64,000 bases of DNA from Thermocatellispora tengchongensis (GTDB lineage Bacteria; Actinomycetota; Actinomycetes; Streptosporangiales; Streptosporangiaceae), in contig NZ_JACHGN010000011.1 of NCBI RefSeq assembly GCF_014202315.1, forward strand, positions 305,261 through 369,260, read 5' to 3'. This document shows, piece after piece, positions 34,697-43,611 of this stretch (its first letter is position 1; each line of letters begins with the position of its first letter). A program made the translations under genes and the position numbers. The notes beneath the pieces were generated by a model. The model saw only the letters and a list, made by a program, of their open reading frames with translations, was not told the DNA's origin and did no database searches.

Positions 34697-36133
34697 TCAG
34701 ATGGAGAAGCGCTCCTTGGCCAGCAGGGGCTTCACCCGTGATCGGAAGCCGCCGGTGCGGAAGGGGCGTTGCAGCAGTCCCGGGCGCAGGTGCTGGGCCA
34801 GGGCGGCGGCGATCATGCCCTGGTCCAGTGCGAGGACGAAGTCGCTGACGCGGCCCGTCGTGACGTTGACGGAGTCACGGAAGCCGTATCGGTCGTCGTA
34901 CGCGCCGAGGTCGCGCGCGAGCGCCTTGAGGTTGGCGACGGCCTCGCCGGGGGCCTGGGGCAGGGCCAGGAAGGAGGCGTGGGGGGTGACCACTCCCAGG
35001 CTGTGGTAGCCGTCCTCCTGCATGCCGATCGCGTCGACGCCGTATTCGCGGTATCCGCCTTCTGGAATGTTCGCGGGAGAGAAGCCCCAGTATCCGTACT
35101 GCTCCTCGATCAGGCCGTGTTCGATCTGGCTGCGCACGTAGCGCCGGTGGGTGGTGCCCCAGGAGTGCGGTGACCACTCCGTCTCGGGTACGAACAGGGG
35201 GACCATCAGGGCTTCGAACATCGATCCGCCCCAGGTGGGGATGAGCTTGCGCCCGCGGTGGGTGTAGTGGCCCTGCCAGACGCGTACGCCGTCCACGGTG
35301 ACGTACGTGCCCGCCGGCTGCTGTTCCTGGCCCATGCCGGGCAGCAGGGTGCGGTAGAGGTGCCAGTAGTGGTCGGTGGGCAGGGAGCCGTCGGCTATGC
35401 CGAGGTAGCCGGCCATGCGGGGTTCGGTGTTCAGGGCTCCGTAGTGGAAGCCGGTGGGTTCGCCCTTGCCGGGCTTGTCGGGCCAGTAGCCGCCGCGCAA
35501 CTGGCCAGGCCCCGCGACCGGGTCGGCCGGGTCGTAGGGGGTGTAGAAGTACGACCAGTCGGCTCCGTCGAGGAGCCGGGCGATGCGGGGGCGCAGTGCG
35601 GGGGCGGCGTCGGCTGCGATCTTCAGGCCGGTGACCAGCCAGGCGTTGTCGACGGTGGACAGGAACGGGCGGACAGGGGCGCCGCTCTCCGGCCACGTCG
35701 TGAGGACCGACCCGTCGTGGGCGTTGTACCAGTTGAACCAGAAGCCGTGGGCGCGTTCCAGCCTCTCCACGGCCGCGACCGTACGGGCGAGACGGTCGTG
35801 CATGAGCGACGGGGAGATGACGCCGAGGCCGGCCGCGGCCACCGTGGACCACATTCCGCAGCCGATGTTGGTCGGCGAGGTCTGTGCCGAGGGGACGGGG
35901 GTGCCTGGGCGGCTGACGTCGATCTTGTCGGCGGTCAGGCCGAAGTCCGTGGTCATGGCCGTCATCGACCGGTAGGTCGCTTCGAACCAGGTGCGTGGCA
36001 GGGCGAGGTCCGAGGCGGTGCGGGCTCGGGAGGCGGTGGGGGTTCGGGCGGCGAGGGCGGCGGGGCCGGTGGCGCAGACGGCCGCGGCTGCCGCTGCCGT
36101 GGTGGCGGCCGTGAGGAACCGGCGACGGTTCAT
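34697..36133 (-). CDS. Tat-exported glucoamylase-like hydrolase, probable GH144 beta-1,2-glucanase
   Basis: 478 aa from ATG 36133, with AGAAGAG 9 bases upstream. A Tat signal (MNRRRFLTAATTAAAAAAVC) starts it. The body is the (alpha/alpha)6 barrel of the Glycoamylase (PF10091) type: FWFNWYNAHDGSVLTTWPES, LSTVDNAWLVTGLKIAADAA, HYGALNTEPRMAGYLGI, PTWGGSMFEALMVPLFVPE, YGYWGFSPANIPEGGYREYG and LDQGMIAAALAQHL. The acids in STVDN, NTEPR, SMFEA and LDQGM are conserved landmarks. GH144 endo-beta-1,2-glucanases share this fold, and the adjoining GH1 gene and sugar transporter fit release and import of sophoro-oligosaccharides. The family choice is by motif memory. Confidence 0.85.
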   Translation of the reverse strand: MNRRRFLTAATTAAAAAAVCATGPAALAARTPTASRARTASDLALPRTWFEATYRSMTAMTTDFGLTADKIDVSRPGTPVPSAQTSPTNIGCGMWSTVAAAGLGVISPSLMHDRLARTVAAVERLERAHGFWFNWYNAHDGSVLTTWPESGAPVRPFLSTVDNAWLVTGLKIAADAAPALRPRIARLLDGADWSYFYTPYDPADPVAGPGQLRGGYWPDKPGKGEPTGFHYGALNTEPRMAGYLGIADGSLPTDHYWHLYRTLLPGMGQEQQPAGTYVTVDGVRVWQGHYTHRGRKLIPTWGGSMFEALMVPLFVPETEWSPHSWGTTHRRYVRSQIEHGLIEEQYGYWGFSPANIPEGGYREYGVDAIGMQEDGYHSLGVVTPHASFLALPQAPGEAVANLKALARDLGAYDDRYGFRDSVNVTTGRVSDFVLALDQGMIAAALAQHLRPGLLQRPFRTGGFRSRVKPLLAKERFSI

Positions 36134-36173
36134 GGGGATCAACTCTTCTCCGGGTGGGCGGGAGGTGGGGTCG

Positions 36174-37376
36174 TCAGGTGGCGATGCGCGGCAGCCGGCG
36201 GGTACGGCCGAGGCTGCCGAGCCACACGGCGGACGGCTTGGGGGTGCGCTCGAAGGTGACCGGATCGACGGCGATGAGGCCGAAGGTGGGCGTGTAGGAG
36301 CCCCACTCGTAGTTGTCCAGGGCGCTCCAGGCCAGGTAGCCCTGGACGTTGAGGCCGTCCTCGATGGCCGCCGCGACCGATGCGAGGGCGCCGGTGTAGT
36401 AGTCGATGCGGCGGGTGTCGTCGCCGGTGGCGATGCCGTTCTCGGTGACGATCAGCGGCATGTCGCGGCCGATGACGTCGGCGGTGTGGCGCAGGGCGTG
36501 GCCCACGGCGGCCGGGTAGTACTCCCACTGGGTCAGCGTGCGCTCGGCGTCCTCGGGCGCGGGAACGGGGCCGTCGGGTCCGACCTTGGTACGGGTGTAG
36601 GACTGGACGCCGACGAAATCGTCGCCGCGGGCCGCCTCGATGAAGACGTCCTCGCGCGGGCGGCGATAGGCGGCGGTGACCTCCTCGGCTCCGGGCAGCG
36701 CCTGGTAGACCTGGTTGGCGATGGTCCAGCCGACCTGGATGTCCGGGTTGACGGCCCGGACCGCCTTGGTCGCGGCGTGGTGCGCGGCGATGACCGCATG
36801 GGTGGTCTCCTCGTCGGGGGTGGGCAGGCCCGCCGGCGGGAAGCCCTGACCGCCCGCCTTCGCGGCGCCCGCCATCACCGCGATCATGTTGGGTTCGTTG
36901 ATGGTGCACACGTGGCGGACGCCGTCGGCGATGATCGGCGCGCAGTTCTCGACGTACCGGGCGAACAGCTCCACGGCGCCGTCGGCGGTCCAGCCGCCGA
37001 GGTCCTCGAACCACTGCGGCACGGTGAAGTGGTGGAGGGTCACCATGGGGCGCAGCCCTCGGGCCAGGGCGCCTTCGACCATGCGGCGGTAGTGCGCGAG
37101 CTCGGCCCGGGAGAAGGCTCCGGGGACCGGTTCGATACGGGCCCACTCGACGCTGAAGCGGTAGTCGGTGAAGCCGAGGCGGGCGAGCAGGTCCATGTCC
37201 TGCTCCCAGCGGTGGTAGCTGTCGCAGGCGTCCAGGCTCGGTTCCGCGATGCCGGCCGCCCGGTCGTGTTCCTTGCGCCACCAGTCGCTGTTGACGTTGT
37301 TCCCCTCGATCTGGTGGGCGGCGGTGGAGGCGCCCCACAGGAAGCCGTCGGGAAAGCGAAGGGAGGTATCGGTCAT
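36174..37376 (-). CDS. GH1 beta-glucosidase
   Basis: 400 aa, cytosolic. It opens with FPDGFLWGASTAAHQIEGNN, the GH1 signature. The acid/base Glu is in CTINEPNMIAV (~residue 160) and the nucleophile Glu is in LIVTENGIATG (~residue 310). It closes with GYLAWSALDNYEWGSYTPTFGL, the aglycone-side Trp region. It is slightly shorter than the usual 440-480 aa because some loops are trimmed, but no motif is lost. It lies between the GH144-type gene and the permeases in one leftward run, so it should split imported beta-linked disaccharides or oligosaccharides to glucose. Confidence 0.95.
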   Translation of the reverse strand: MTDTSLRFPDGFLWGASTAAHQIEGNNVNSDWWRKEHDRAAGIAEPSLDACDSYHRWEQDMDLLARLGFTDYRFSVEWARIEPVPGAFSRAELAHYRRMVEGALARGLRPMVTLHHFTVPQWFEDLGGWTADGAVELFARYVENCAPIIADGVRHVCTINEPNMIAVMAGAAKAGGQGFPPAGLPTPDEETTHAVIAAHHAATKAVRAVNPDIQVGWTIANQVYQALPGAEEVTAAYRRPREDVFIEAARGDDFVGVQSYTRTKVGPDGPVPAPEDAERTLTQWEYYPAAVGHALRHTADVIGRDMPLIVTENGIATGDDTRRIDYYTGALASVAAAIEDGLNVQGYLAWSALDNYEWGSYTPTFGLIAVDPVTFERTPKPSAVWLGSLGRTRRLPRIAT

Positions 37377-37458
37377 CGTTCGTTTCTGTCTCTCTGTCGG
37401 GGCCGGTGGGCAGCGCTGGCGGAGGCCGGTGGGGCCGTCCGCGCGAGGGCTGCGGGGG

Positions 37459-38343
37459 TCACTTCAGGCCGGCGGTCGCGATGCCCTGAGTGAAGTGGCG
37501 TTGCAGGATGACGAAGACGACCAGGACGGGCAGCACCACCAGCAGGGAACCGGCCATGAGCATCCCGTTGCCGCCGGCGATCGTGCGGTTGGGGTCGTTG
37601 GCGAAGGTCGCGAGCGCCACCGGCAGCGTGTACTTGCCGGGGTCGTTGGTGGCGACCAGCGGCCAGACGAAGTTGTTCCACGAGCCGAGGAACGTGAAGA
37701 TCGTCAGCGTGGCCAGGGCGGGTTTGACCAGGGGCAGCACGATGCGCCAGAAGATGAACCACTCGCCGGCGCCGTCGATCCTGGCCGCCTCCAGCAGCTC
37801 GTCCGGCACCGACTTCATGAACTGCCGCATCAGGAAGACCCCGAAGGCGCCCGCGGCGAAGGGCAGGACGAGCCCGGCGTAGGTGTCGATGAGGCCCAGC
37901 CTGCTCATCAGCACGTACAGCGGCAGGATCAGCAGGTTGCCGGGGACCATCAGCGCGGCGAGCACGATGCCGAAGACCTGGGAGCGGCCCGCGAAGTCGA
38001 GCTTGGCGAGGGCGTAGCCGAGCATCGAGCAGAACAGCAGGTTGCAGGCGGTCACGAGGACCGCCACGACCAGCGAGTTCATGAAGTAGCGCGGCATGTC
38101 GAGCTGGTCGAGCAGCTCGCCGAAGTTGTCCAGCGTCCACCGCGACGGGATCCACACGGGCGGGCCGGCCGTCAGGTCCTGCCTGGTCTTGAAGGCGGAC
38201 AACGCCATCCACAGGAACGGCGCCGCCATCACCAGCAGGCCCAGCGAGGCGAGTGCGTACAGCACCGGCCGGCGGACGCGGCCCTCGCGACGCCGGCCAC
38301 CCGGGGTGGAGGCGGTTCTGATCGATGCCGTGGGGACGCTCAT
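37459..38343 (-). CDS. Carbohydrate ABC transporter permease (MalG type)
   Basis: 294 aa from ATG 38343, overlapping the previous permease stop by 4 bp. Six membrane helices; the EAA loop that docks the ATPase is DELLEAARIDGAGEWFIFWR. The N-terminus (LYALASLGLLVMAAPFLWMA) and the SAFKTRQDL segment are typical for the second permease of CUT1 systems. No ATPase gene is in the locus. Actinomycetes commonly use a shared MsiK-type ATPase encoded elsewhere, which is expected here. Confidence 0.95.
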   Translation of the reverse strand: MSVPTASIRTASTPGGRRREGRVRRPVLYALASLGLLVMAAPFLWMALSAFKTRQDLTAGPPVWIPSRWTLDNFGELLDQLDMPRYFMNSLVVAVLVTACNLLFCSMLGYALAKLDFAGRSQVFGIVLAALMVPGNLLILPLYVLMSRLGLIDTYAGLVLPFAAGAFGVFLMRQFMKSVPDELLEAARIDGAGEWFIFWRIVLPLVKPALATLTIFTFLGSWNNFVWPLVATNDPGKYTLPVALATFANDPNRTIAGGNGMLMAGSLLVVLPVLVVFVILQRHFTQGIATAGLK

Positions 38344-39332
38344 CGGGTGTTGTCCTTCAGCAGTCGGAGCTGGAGCACCGTGATGCCCATGATCACAACG
38401 AACAGGACGTACGCCATGGCGCTCGCATAGCCCATGTGGAAGAAGTTGAAGCCCTCCCGGTACATGTCCAGCGACACCGTCAAGGTGGCGTTGGAGGGCC
38501 CGCCCTGGGTCATCACGAACGGCTCCTCGAAGACGTTGAGGTAGCCGATGGTGGTGATGACGGTCGCGTAGAGCATGGTCGGCCGCAGCAGCGGCACGGT
38601 GACGCGCCGCAGCTCGTGCCAGGCGCCGGCGCCGTCGAGCCGCGCGGCCTCCCGCACCTCGGTGGGGATCGCCTGCAGGCCGGCGATGAACAGCACCATG
38701 ACGGTGCCCAGGTTGCGCCAGACCGCCATGAGAATCAGCGACGGCATGGCCCACGTCTCGGAGCCGAGGAAGTCCGGCGCCTTCATGCCGAGTTCGGCGG
38801 CGAGCCCGGCGACCAGGCCGTCCGACGGGTCGAGCACGAAGCGCCAGACGACGGCGACCGCGACGATGGAGGTGACGACCGGGGCGTAGAAGCCGACCCG
38901 GAAGAAGGTGCGGGCCCGGTCGATGCCGTTGTTCAGCAGCAGCGCCACCAGCAGGCCGAGCACGATGGTCAGCGGCACGCCGACGACGACGAAGTAGGCG
39001 GTGTTGAACAGGGCCGTGCGGAAGGTCTCGTCGCCGAGCAGCTTCGCGTAGTTGCCCAGGCCGACGAACTCCGCCTCCAGGGGCCGCCTGACGTTGCGTA
39101 CCCCGAAGTCGGTGAAGCTCATCCAGAGCGTCGCCACGATCGGGAACAGCATGAAGACGCCGAACAGCACCAGGAACGGGGTGGAGAACAGCCAGCCTTG
39201 CAGGTTGCGCCGGCCCGGCGGGCGGCGCCCGCCCCGCCGCCGGGCCGTCGCGGCCGGTGGTCTCGCGCCGCCGGACCGCCGGGTCTTCGGCGCGGCCGCG
39301 CCGCCGCCGCTCAGTCCGGTCACGAGGGACAT
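38340..39332 (-). CDS. Carbohydrate ABC transporter permease (MalF type)
   Basis: 330 aa, starting 4 bp after the binding-protein stop. The long basic N-terminal tail (residues 1-45, rich in Arg and Pro) precedes six helices beginning LFSTPFLVLFGVFMLFPIVA. The EAA loop is TEVREAARLDGAGAWHELRR. It pairs with the MalG-type subunit downstream. The tail is longer than usual but contains no second good start. Confidence 0.95.
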   Translation of the reverse strand: MSLVTGLSGGGAAAPKTRRSGGARPPAATARRRGGRRPPGRRNLQGWLFSTPFLVLFGVFMLFPIVATLWMSFTDFGVRNVRRPLEAEFVGLGNYAKLLGDETFRTALFNTAYFVVVGVPLTIVLGLLVALLLNNGIDRARTFFRVGFYAPVVTSIVAVAVVWRFVLDPSDGLVAGLAAELGMKAPDFLGSETWAMPSLILMAVWRNLGTVMVLFIAGLQAIPTEVREAARLDGAGAWHELRRVTVPLLRPTMLYATVITTIGYLNVFEEPFVMTQGGPSNATLTVSLDMYREGFNFFHMGYASAMAYVLFVVIMGITVLQLRLLKDNTR

Positions 39333-39336
39333 CGGG

Positions 39337-40581
39337 CTACCTCACCAGGTTCGCGATGGCGGACTGCGCCTTGTCCAGCGCCTCCTTCGCGGAAGACCTG
39401 CCCTGGCTGACCTCCCCGATGGCCTCATCGACCTTGGAGGTGATCTCGGTGAGTTTCGGGTGGGCGGGCAGCGACCTGGCGGTCTCCATCTGCGTGCGGA
39501 ACACCTTCAGGGTCTCGTCGGTGGCGAGCTCCCCCGACTCCCATGCCTTGGTGTTGGCGGGCAGGTCGTTGGTGCGCTGGTACCAGTCGGCCTGGCCCTT
39601 GGCGTCGGTGAGGTAGGCGATGAAGTCCTTCGCGGCGGCCTTGCGCGGGCTGTCCGCGGAGATCGTGAGGCTGGACCCGCCGGCCATCGACACCGACGCC
39701 TTGTCCGCCGGTACGGCGGCCACGGCCCACTTGCCCTTGAGCTCGGGGTAGTTGTCGTTCAGCAGGCCCACCATCCACGGGCCGCCGAAGAACATCGGCA
39801 CGGCTCCGCTGTTGAAGTCCTTGGTGACGTCGTAGCCCGGCCGGAACGTCTTGTCGCTGAGCCCCTTGTCGTAATAGCCGCCGTAGTTCTCCAGGGCCTT
39901 CACGGCGTCGGGGCTGTTGACGACGGGCCTGCCGGTGTCGTCGAGGACCGCGCCGCCGGCCGAGTACAGGAACGGGTAGAAGCTCTGCACGGCGTCCAGG
40001 CCGCTGGGCTGGATGGACAGTCCCCACTTGGTGCCGGCCTTGTCCTGGTACGCCGCAGCCGCCCGCTGGAGGTCCGCCATGGTGGCCGGGGCGCCCTTGA
40101 GGCCGGCCTTCTTCGCCAGGTCGGTGCGGTAGAACAGGACGCGGGTGTCGACGTACCAGGGGACGCCGTAGGGCTTGCCGTCGTAGGTGCCCTGGTTCCA
40201 GGCGGCGGGGAAGAAGTCGCCCTGCTTGAACGTCTGGGTGTCCACCGGCTCCAGAGCGCCCATGTCGGCGAACTCGCCCAGGTAGGTCGAGCCCATCTGC
40301 ATCACGTCGGGGAGCCTGCCCGCGGCGGCCGCGGCGACGAGCTTCTGGTGTGCCACGTCCCAGCCGATCGGGGTCACATCGACGGTGACGTTGGGGTGGC
40401 CCTTCTCGTACGTCTTGGCGACGTCCGCGAGCTTCTCGCCCTCCGTCCCCATGGCCCAGACCGTGAGGGTCTGCCGCGCGTCGGCGGCCGTGCCCTCACC
40501 GCCGGAGCCACCGCACGCGGTGAGGACGAGCGCGGACGCCAGGGCGACGGCGATCGAAGCGGGTCTGGCGGCGTGGAACAT
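39337..40581 (-). CDS. Sugar-binding lipoprotein of CUT1 ABC transporter
   Basis: 414 aa from ATG 40581, with GAGGAG 6 bases upstream. Lipoprotein signal: VALASALVLTACGGSGG, with Cys ~23. The body is the extracellular solute-binding family 1: LTVWAMGTEGEKLADVAKTY, LPDVMQMGSTYLGEFADMGA, WYVDTRVLFYRTDLAKKAGL and PMFFGGPWMVGLLNDNYPEL. It is the first gene of the transport and hydrolase run, and its promoter region holds the LacI-type operator at 40609-40635. Predicted ligand: oligosaccharides from the co-encoded GH144/GH1 enzymes (inference). Confidence 0.95.
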   Translation of the reverse strand: MFHAARPASIAVALASALVLTACGGSGGEGTAADARQTLTVWAMGTEGEKLADVAKTYEKGHPNVTVDVTPIGWDVAHQKLVAAAAAGRLPDVMQMGSTYLGEFADMGALEPVDTQTFKQGDFFPAAWNQGTYDGKPYGVPWYVDTRVLFYRTDLAKKAGLKGAPATMADLQRAAAAYQDKAGTKWGLSIQPSGLDAVQSFYPFLYSAGGAVLDDTGRPVVNSPDAVKALENYGGYYDKGLSDKTFRPGYDVTKDFNSGAVPMFFGGPWMVGLLNDNYPELKGKWAVAAVPADKASVSMAGGSSLTISADSPRKAAAKDFIAYLTDAKGQADWYQRTNDLPANTKAWESGELATDETLKVFRTQMETARSLPAHPKLTEITSKVDEAIGEVSQGRSSAKEALDKAQSAIANLVR

Positions 40582-40608
40582 GGACGACTCCTCATCGAGC
40601 GGGGCCGA

Positions 40609-40635
40609 TGTATGCGCTGTCTGTAAGCGCATACA
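40609..40635. promoter_or_regulatory. LacI-type operator before the binding-protein gene
   Basis: TGTAAGCGCATACA (40622-40635) is a near-palindrome of the LacI-family kind centred on CG. The upstream part TGTATGCGCT (40609-40618) is the exact reverse complement of its right half, giving a 10-bp perfect inverted repeat with a 7-bp spacer as well. The same pattern (TGWAAGCGCATWCA) lies before the lacI gene at 41880. The site is 28 bp before the start of the binding-protein gene. Confidence 0.75.
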
Positions 40636-40735
40636 TCACTCTGTGCTTCCCACTCGACGCGTGACAAGAGGACTTCCGGTTACGTTCCCGTAACAAACAC
40701 CCGGCCGGCGGCTCAGCCGCCCCGGAGCGTGCGGC

Positions 40736-41839
40736 TCATCGCGCGGCGGCCCTCGCCGCTTCCGCCTCGCCGCAGCCGCAACTCGCGCGGCGCACGACCG
40801 TCACGGGCAGCATCATCGACACCGGCTCCCCGGTACGCGTGCCGCTCAGACGCTCCACCAGCAGTTCCACGGCCGCCTCGCCCATCCGCAGCATCGGCTG
40901 CCGCACGGTGGTCAGCGAGGGGCGTACCAGCCGGCTGAGGGGAATCCCGTCGAAGCCCGTCACCACCACGTCGCCCGGCACCTTCACGCCGCGGCGCTCC
41001 AGCGCGTGCAAGGCCCCCACCGCCATCTGGTCGTTGGCGAAGACGAAGGCGTCGGGCCGCTCACCCGCCCGTGCGCACAGCTCCTCCGCGGCGCGGGCCC
41101 CCTGCGCCTGCGTCATCATCGCCACACGCAGGACCGGCTCCCCGCCGGCCCTCACCCCCGCGTCGCGGCAGGCCGCCAGGAAGCCCCGGAAACGCGCCTC
41201 CACGTCCGGCGACTCCTCCGCGGAGCCGATGTAGGCGGGGCGGCGCACGCCGTGGTCCTCGATGAGGTGACGGGTCAGCTCCCGCTGACCGTCGAAGTTG
41301 GCCACCTCGATGTGGTCCAGATGGTCCGCCGTGTCCGGGTTCTCCCGGGGCCCCGCCAGCATCACCACCGGCTGACGCCGGGAGATGACGTCCAGCTCCG
41401 CGGTGGGCACGGTCCGGGCGAGCACCGCGAACCCGTCCACCCGTCCGGCCACCTTGGCGACCAGGCTCTCCGGCCCGCCCTTCAGCGACGCCGCGATCAG
41501 CAGCGCGTAGCCGTGGCGGCGCGCGGCGCGCTCCATTCCGCGAATGATCTGATCGGAATACAGCATCGCCGCGTCGTCGTCCATGTCCTCGGCCGCCTCC
41601 GCGTCGGGGTCGGAGTAGTCGGGGAAGCACAGGCCGAGGACACCGGTGGAACGGCTGGCGAGCCCGCGCGCGTTGCCGCTCGGCACGTAGCCGAGGTCAC
41701 GGGCCACCGAGAGGACCCGTTCCCGGGTCTCCGGCCGTACGGACTCGGGGTTGCGGTAGACCCGGGACACCGTGGCGATGGAGACCCCGGACCGTTCCGC
41801 CACGTCGTACACCGTGGGAGCGGAGCCGGAAGCACTCAT
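40736..41839 (-). CDS. LacI-family repressor of the GH144/GH1 sugar locus
   Basis: 367 aa from ATG 41839 (MSASGSAPTVYDVAERSG). The HTH is TVYDVAERSGVSIATVSRVY followed by the hinge NARGLASRSTGVLGLCFPD. The periplasmic-binding-like sensor follows (FANDQMAVGALHALERRG, VVTGFDGIPLSRLVRPSLTT). The C-terminus has an unusual CGCGEAEA tail. It lies just upstream of the binding-protein gene on the same strand but has its own operator-like site (41880-41893). It should repress both transcripts and be released by an imported beta-glucan oligosaccharide. Confidence 0.94.
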   Translation of the reverse strand: MSASGSAPTVYDVAERSGVSIATVSRVYRNPESVRPETRERVLSVARDLGYVPSGNARGLASRSTGVLGLCFPDYSDPDAEAAEDMDDDAAMLYSDQIIRGMERAARRHGYALLIAASLKGGPESLVAKVAGRVDGFAVLARTVPTAELDVISRRQPVVMLAGPRENPDTADHLDHIEVANFDGQRELTRHLIEDHGVRRPAYIGSAEESPDVEARFRGFLAACRDAGVRAGGEPVLRVAMMTQAQGARAAEELCARAGERPDAFVFANDQMAVGALHALERRGVKVPGDVVVTGFDGIPLSRLVRPSLTTVRQPMLRMGEAAVELLVERLSGTRTGEPVSMMLPVTVVRRASCGCGEAEAARAAAR

Positions 41840-41879
41840 GGAACCCAACCCCCGCGTGATCTGCACGTGCGCCTACCGA

Positions 41880-41893
41880 TGAAAGCGCATTCA
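41880..41893. promoter_or_regulatory. LacI-type operator before lacI
   Basis: TGAAAGCGCATTCA matches TGTAAGCGCATACA before the binding-protein gene at 12 of 14 positions, and both differing pairs are A/T exchanges. It lies 41 bp before the lacI start, fitting autoregulation. Two matching sites in the two promoters of one locus make the regulon convincing. Confidence 0.75.
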
Positions 41894-41980
41894 CACTAGA
41901 TGTCCACGGCCTTGGAGAGCAAGCCGCGCCTCAGCACCCCGGACGCGCTGGAGCGGCGTACGACGGTCCCGGCGCAGGGG

Positions 41981-42475
41981 TCACCGGGGCGCCCCGGCCG
42001 GGGCGGTACGGCCGGAGCGGACCGGCCACCGTCCGGCCAGCACCCGGTCCACGCTGAGACGGCCGGCGCCGGTGCCCAGCAGCGCGAGGGAGGCGGCCAG
42101 CATGATGAAGGCGAACCCGGAGCCGCTGCCGTCCTGGCCCATGACCAGGCCCTCGCCGGCGTGGACGAAGATCAGCGCACCGGCCATCACCACGGCGAAT
42201 CCGGCGCAGATCAGCCGGGTGAGCGCGCCGAACAGGACCACGACGCCTCCGAGGAGCTGCATGTAGGCGCCGAAGAGGGTGCTCAGCTCGGGCAGCGGGA
42301 TGCCGGCGGCGCGGTAGTTCTCGGTGTTGGCCGCGGCGCCGCCCGGCTGTGACACGTCGCCCCAGCCGTGCGCGATGAAGACCGCGCCGACCGCGAGGCG
42401 GAGCAGCAGCAGGCCGATGTCGGATGCGAGGCGTTGCCTGTCGTCACTGAGGAATCGCGCGTTGTGCACGGTCAT
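41981..42475 (-). CDS. DoxX-family membrane protein
   Basis: 164 aa from ATG 42475, with GAGAAGGAGAA upstream. Four membrane helices in the DoxX order: GLLLLRLAVGAVFIAHGWGD, GIPLPELSTLFGAYMQLLGG, CAGFAVVMAGALIFVHAGEG and FIMLAASLALLGTGAGRLSV. The family has been linked to thiosulfate oxidation and redox balance, but many members are of unknown function. It is divergent from the LysR gene (154 bp), which is its probable regulator. Confidence 0.9.
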   Translation of the reverse strand: MTVHNARFLSDDRQRLASDIGLLLLRLAVGAVFIAHGWGDVSQPGGAAANTENYRAAGIPLPELSTLFGAYMQLLGGVVVLFGALTRLICAGFAVVMAGALIFVHAGEGLVMGQDGSGSGFAFIMLAASLALLGTGAGRLSVDRVLAGRWPVRSGRTAPAGAPR

Positions 42476-42616
42476 GGGCGTTCTCCTTCTCATCGGGCTC
42501 ATCAGGGTGATCAGGCTCATCAGGGATCGGGGGGCGGCGGTGTGCGGCGCGTCCCCGCGCGTCCAATGAAGCCATCGGCGTGCGGCCGGACGGAAGGATC
42601 GGCTGGGTTGAGACTT

Positions 42617-42631
42617 ATACTCCTGAGGTAT
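42617..42631. promoter_or_regulatory. LysR-type box overlapping the lysR start
   Basis: ATACTCCTGAGGTAT contains the T-N11-A pattern (T42618 to A42630) with ATAC/GTAT arms. It overlaps the ribosome site (CTGAGGT) and the first base of the lysR start. Binding would repress lysR itself while leaving the divergent doxX promoter to be activated. It is short, so chance cannot be excluded. Confidence 0.5.
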
Positions 42632-43553
42632 GGACGGCTTTGACCTGCGCGAGCTGCGGTACTTCGTCGCAGTGGCCGAGGAGCTGAACTTCTCCCGCGC
42701 GGCCGAGCGCCTCGGCATCGCGCAGCCACCCCTGTCCAGGACCATCCGGCAGATGGAGCGGCGGCTGGGCGCCGACCTGTTCGAGCGGGACACCCGCCAT
42801 GTCGCGCTGACCGATCTCGGGACGACCGTGCTGGACGAGGCGCGGTTCGCGCTCGACGTGTTCGCCGGAGTCAACCGGCGGGCCCGCCGCGCCGCGCTGG
42901 CCACGCCGACGCTGCTGGTGACCGCCAAGCCGGGCATCGCCGCCGGCATGCTGCGGCGCATCGTGGACGCCTACACCGCCCGGCCCGGCGCCGCCCGGGT
43001 CGAGATCGCGGTCAGCGGGTACCGCGAGCAGGCCGACATGGTACGCGACGGCCGGGCGGACGCGGCGTTGCTCAGCTCCTACTTCGACGCGCGCGGGCTC
43101 GACACCGAGCCGCTGACCACCGAACGCCGTGTCGCGGCCCTGCCGGCCGGCCACCCGCTCACCCGGCGCGACGACCTGCGGTGCGGCGACCTGGAGGGCG
43201 AGCCGATACCGCAGTGGCCGCACTCCACGCCGGCCGAGCGCGCGTACTGGTCCGGACGCGACCGGCATCCGGCCTATCACCAGGTCATGAGCGAGCCCCG
43301 GCCCGGCCCGGTCGTCACCGATCCCAGCCAGTTGCTGGAGGTCGTGGCACTGCGCCAGGCCGTCGCCCTGATCCCCGAGTCGCTGGCCGCCGACAACCCC
43401 CGCCCCGACATCGTCTATCGCCCCCTCATCGACGCCACCCCGTACACGATCGCGATCGCCTGGTCGGAAGGGGCGCGCTCACGGCACCTCGCCCGGTTCG
43501 TGCGCACCGCGACCGACCTCTACCCGGCCGAGGCGACGCCGCGGGCGGGCTGA
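42630..43553 (+). CDS. LysR-family transcriptional regulator
   Basis: 307 aa. N-terminal HTH: LRELRYFVAVAEELNFSRAA, then LGIAQPPLSRTIRQMERRLG and TRHVALTDLGTTVLDEA. The C-terminal substrate-binding domain has ADAALLSSYFDARGLDTEPL and ALIPESLAADNPRPDIVYRP. Its GAGG site overlaps the operator-like box above. It is divergent from doxX, and the pair probably forms one regulatory unit. The co-inducer is unknown. Confidence 0.93.
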   Translation: MDGFDLRELRYFVAVAEELNFSRAAERLGIAQPPLSRTIRQMERRLGADLFERDTRHVALTDLGTTVLDEARFALDVFAGVNRRARRAALATPTLLVTAKPGIAAGMLRRIVDAYTARPGAARVEIAVSGYREQADMVRDGRADAALLSSYFDARGLDTEPLTTERRVAALPAGHPLTRRDDLRCGDLEGEPIPQWPHSTPAERAYWSGRDRHPAYHQVMSEPRPGPVVTDPSQLLEVVALRQAVALIPESLAADNPRPDIVYRPLIDATPYTIAIAWSEGARSRHLARFVRTATDLYPAEATPRAG

Positions 43554-43611
43554 GCCGGTCCTCCTCGCCCCGTTCCTCGTCCGCCCGCACGTGGACCCGG
43601 CGGCCGACGGG

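Noticed and set aside
36139..37338. Second frame inside the GH1 gene
   Set aside because: Its Arg/Pro-rich translation is a shifted reading of the GH1 protein.
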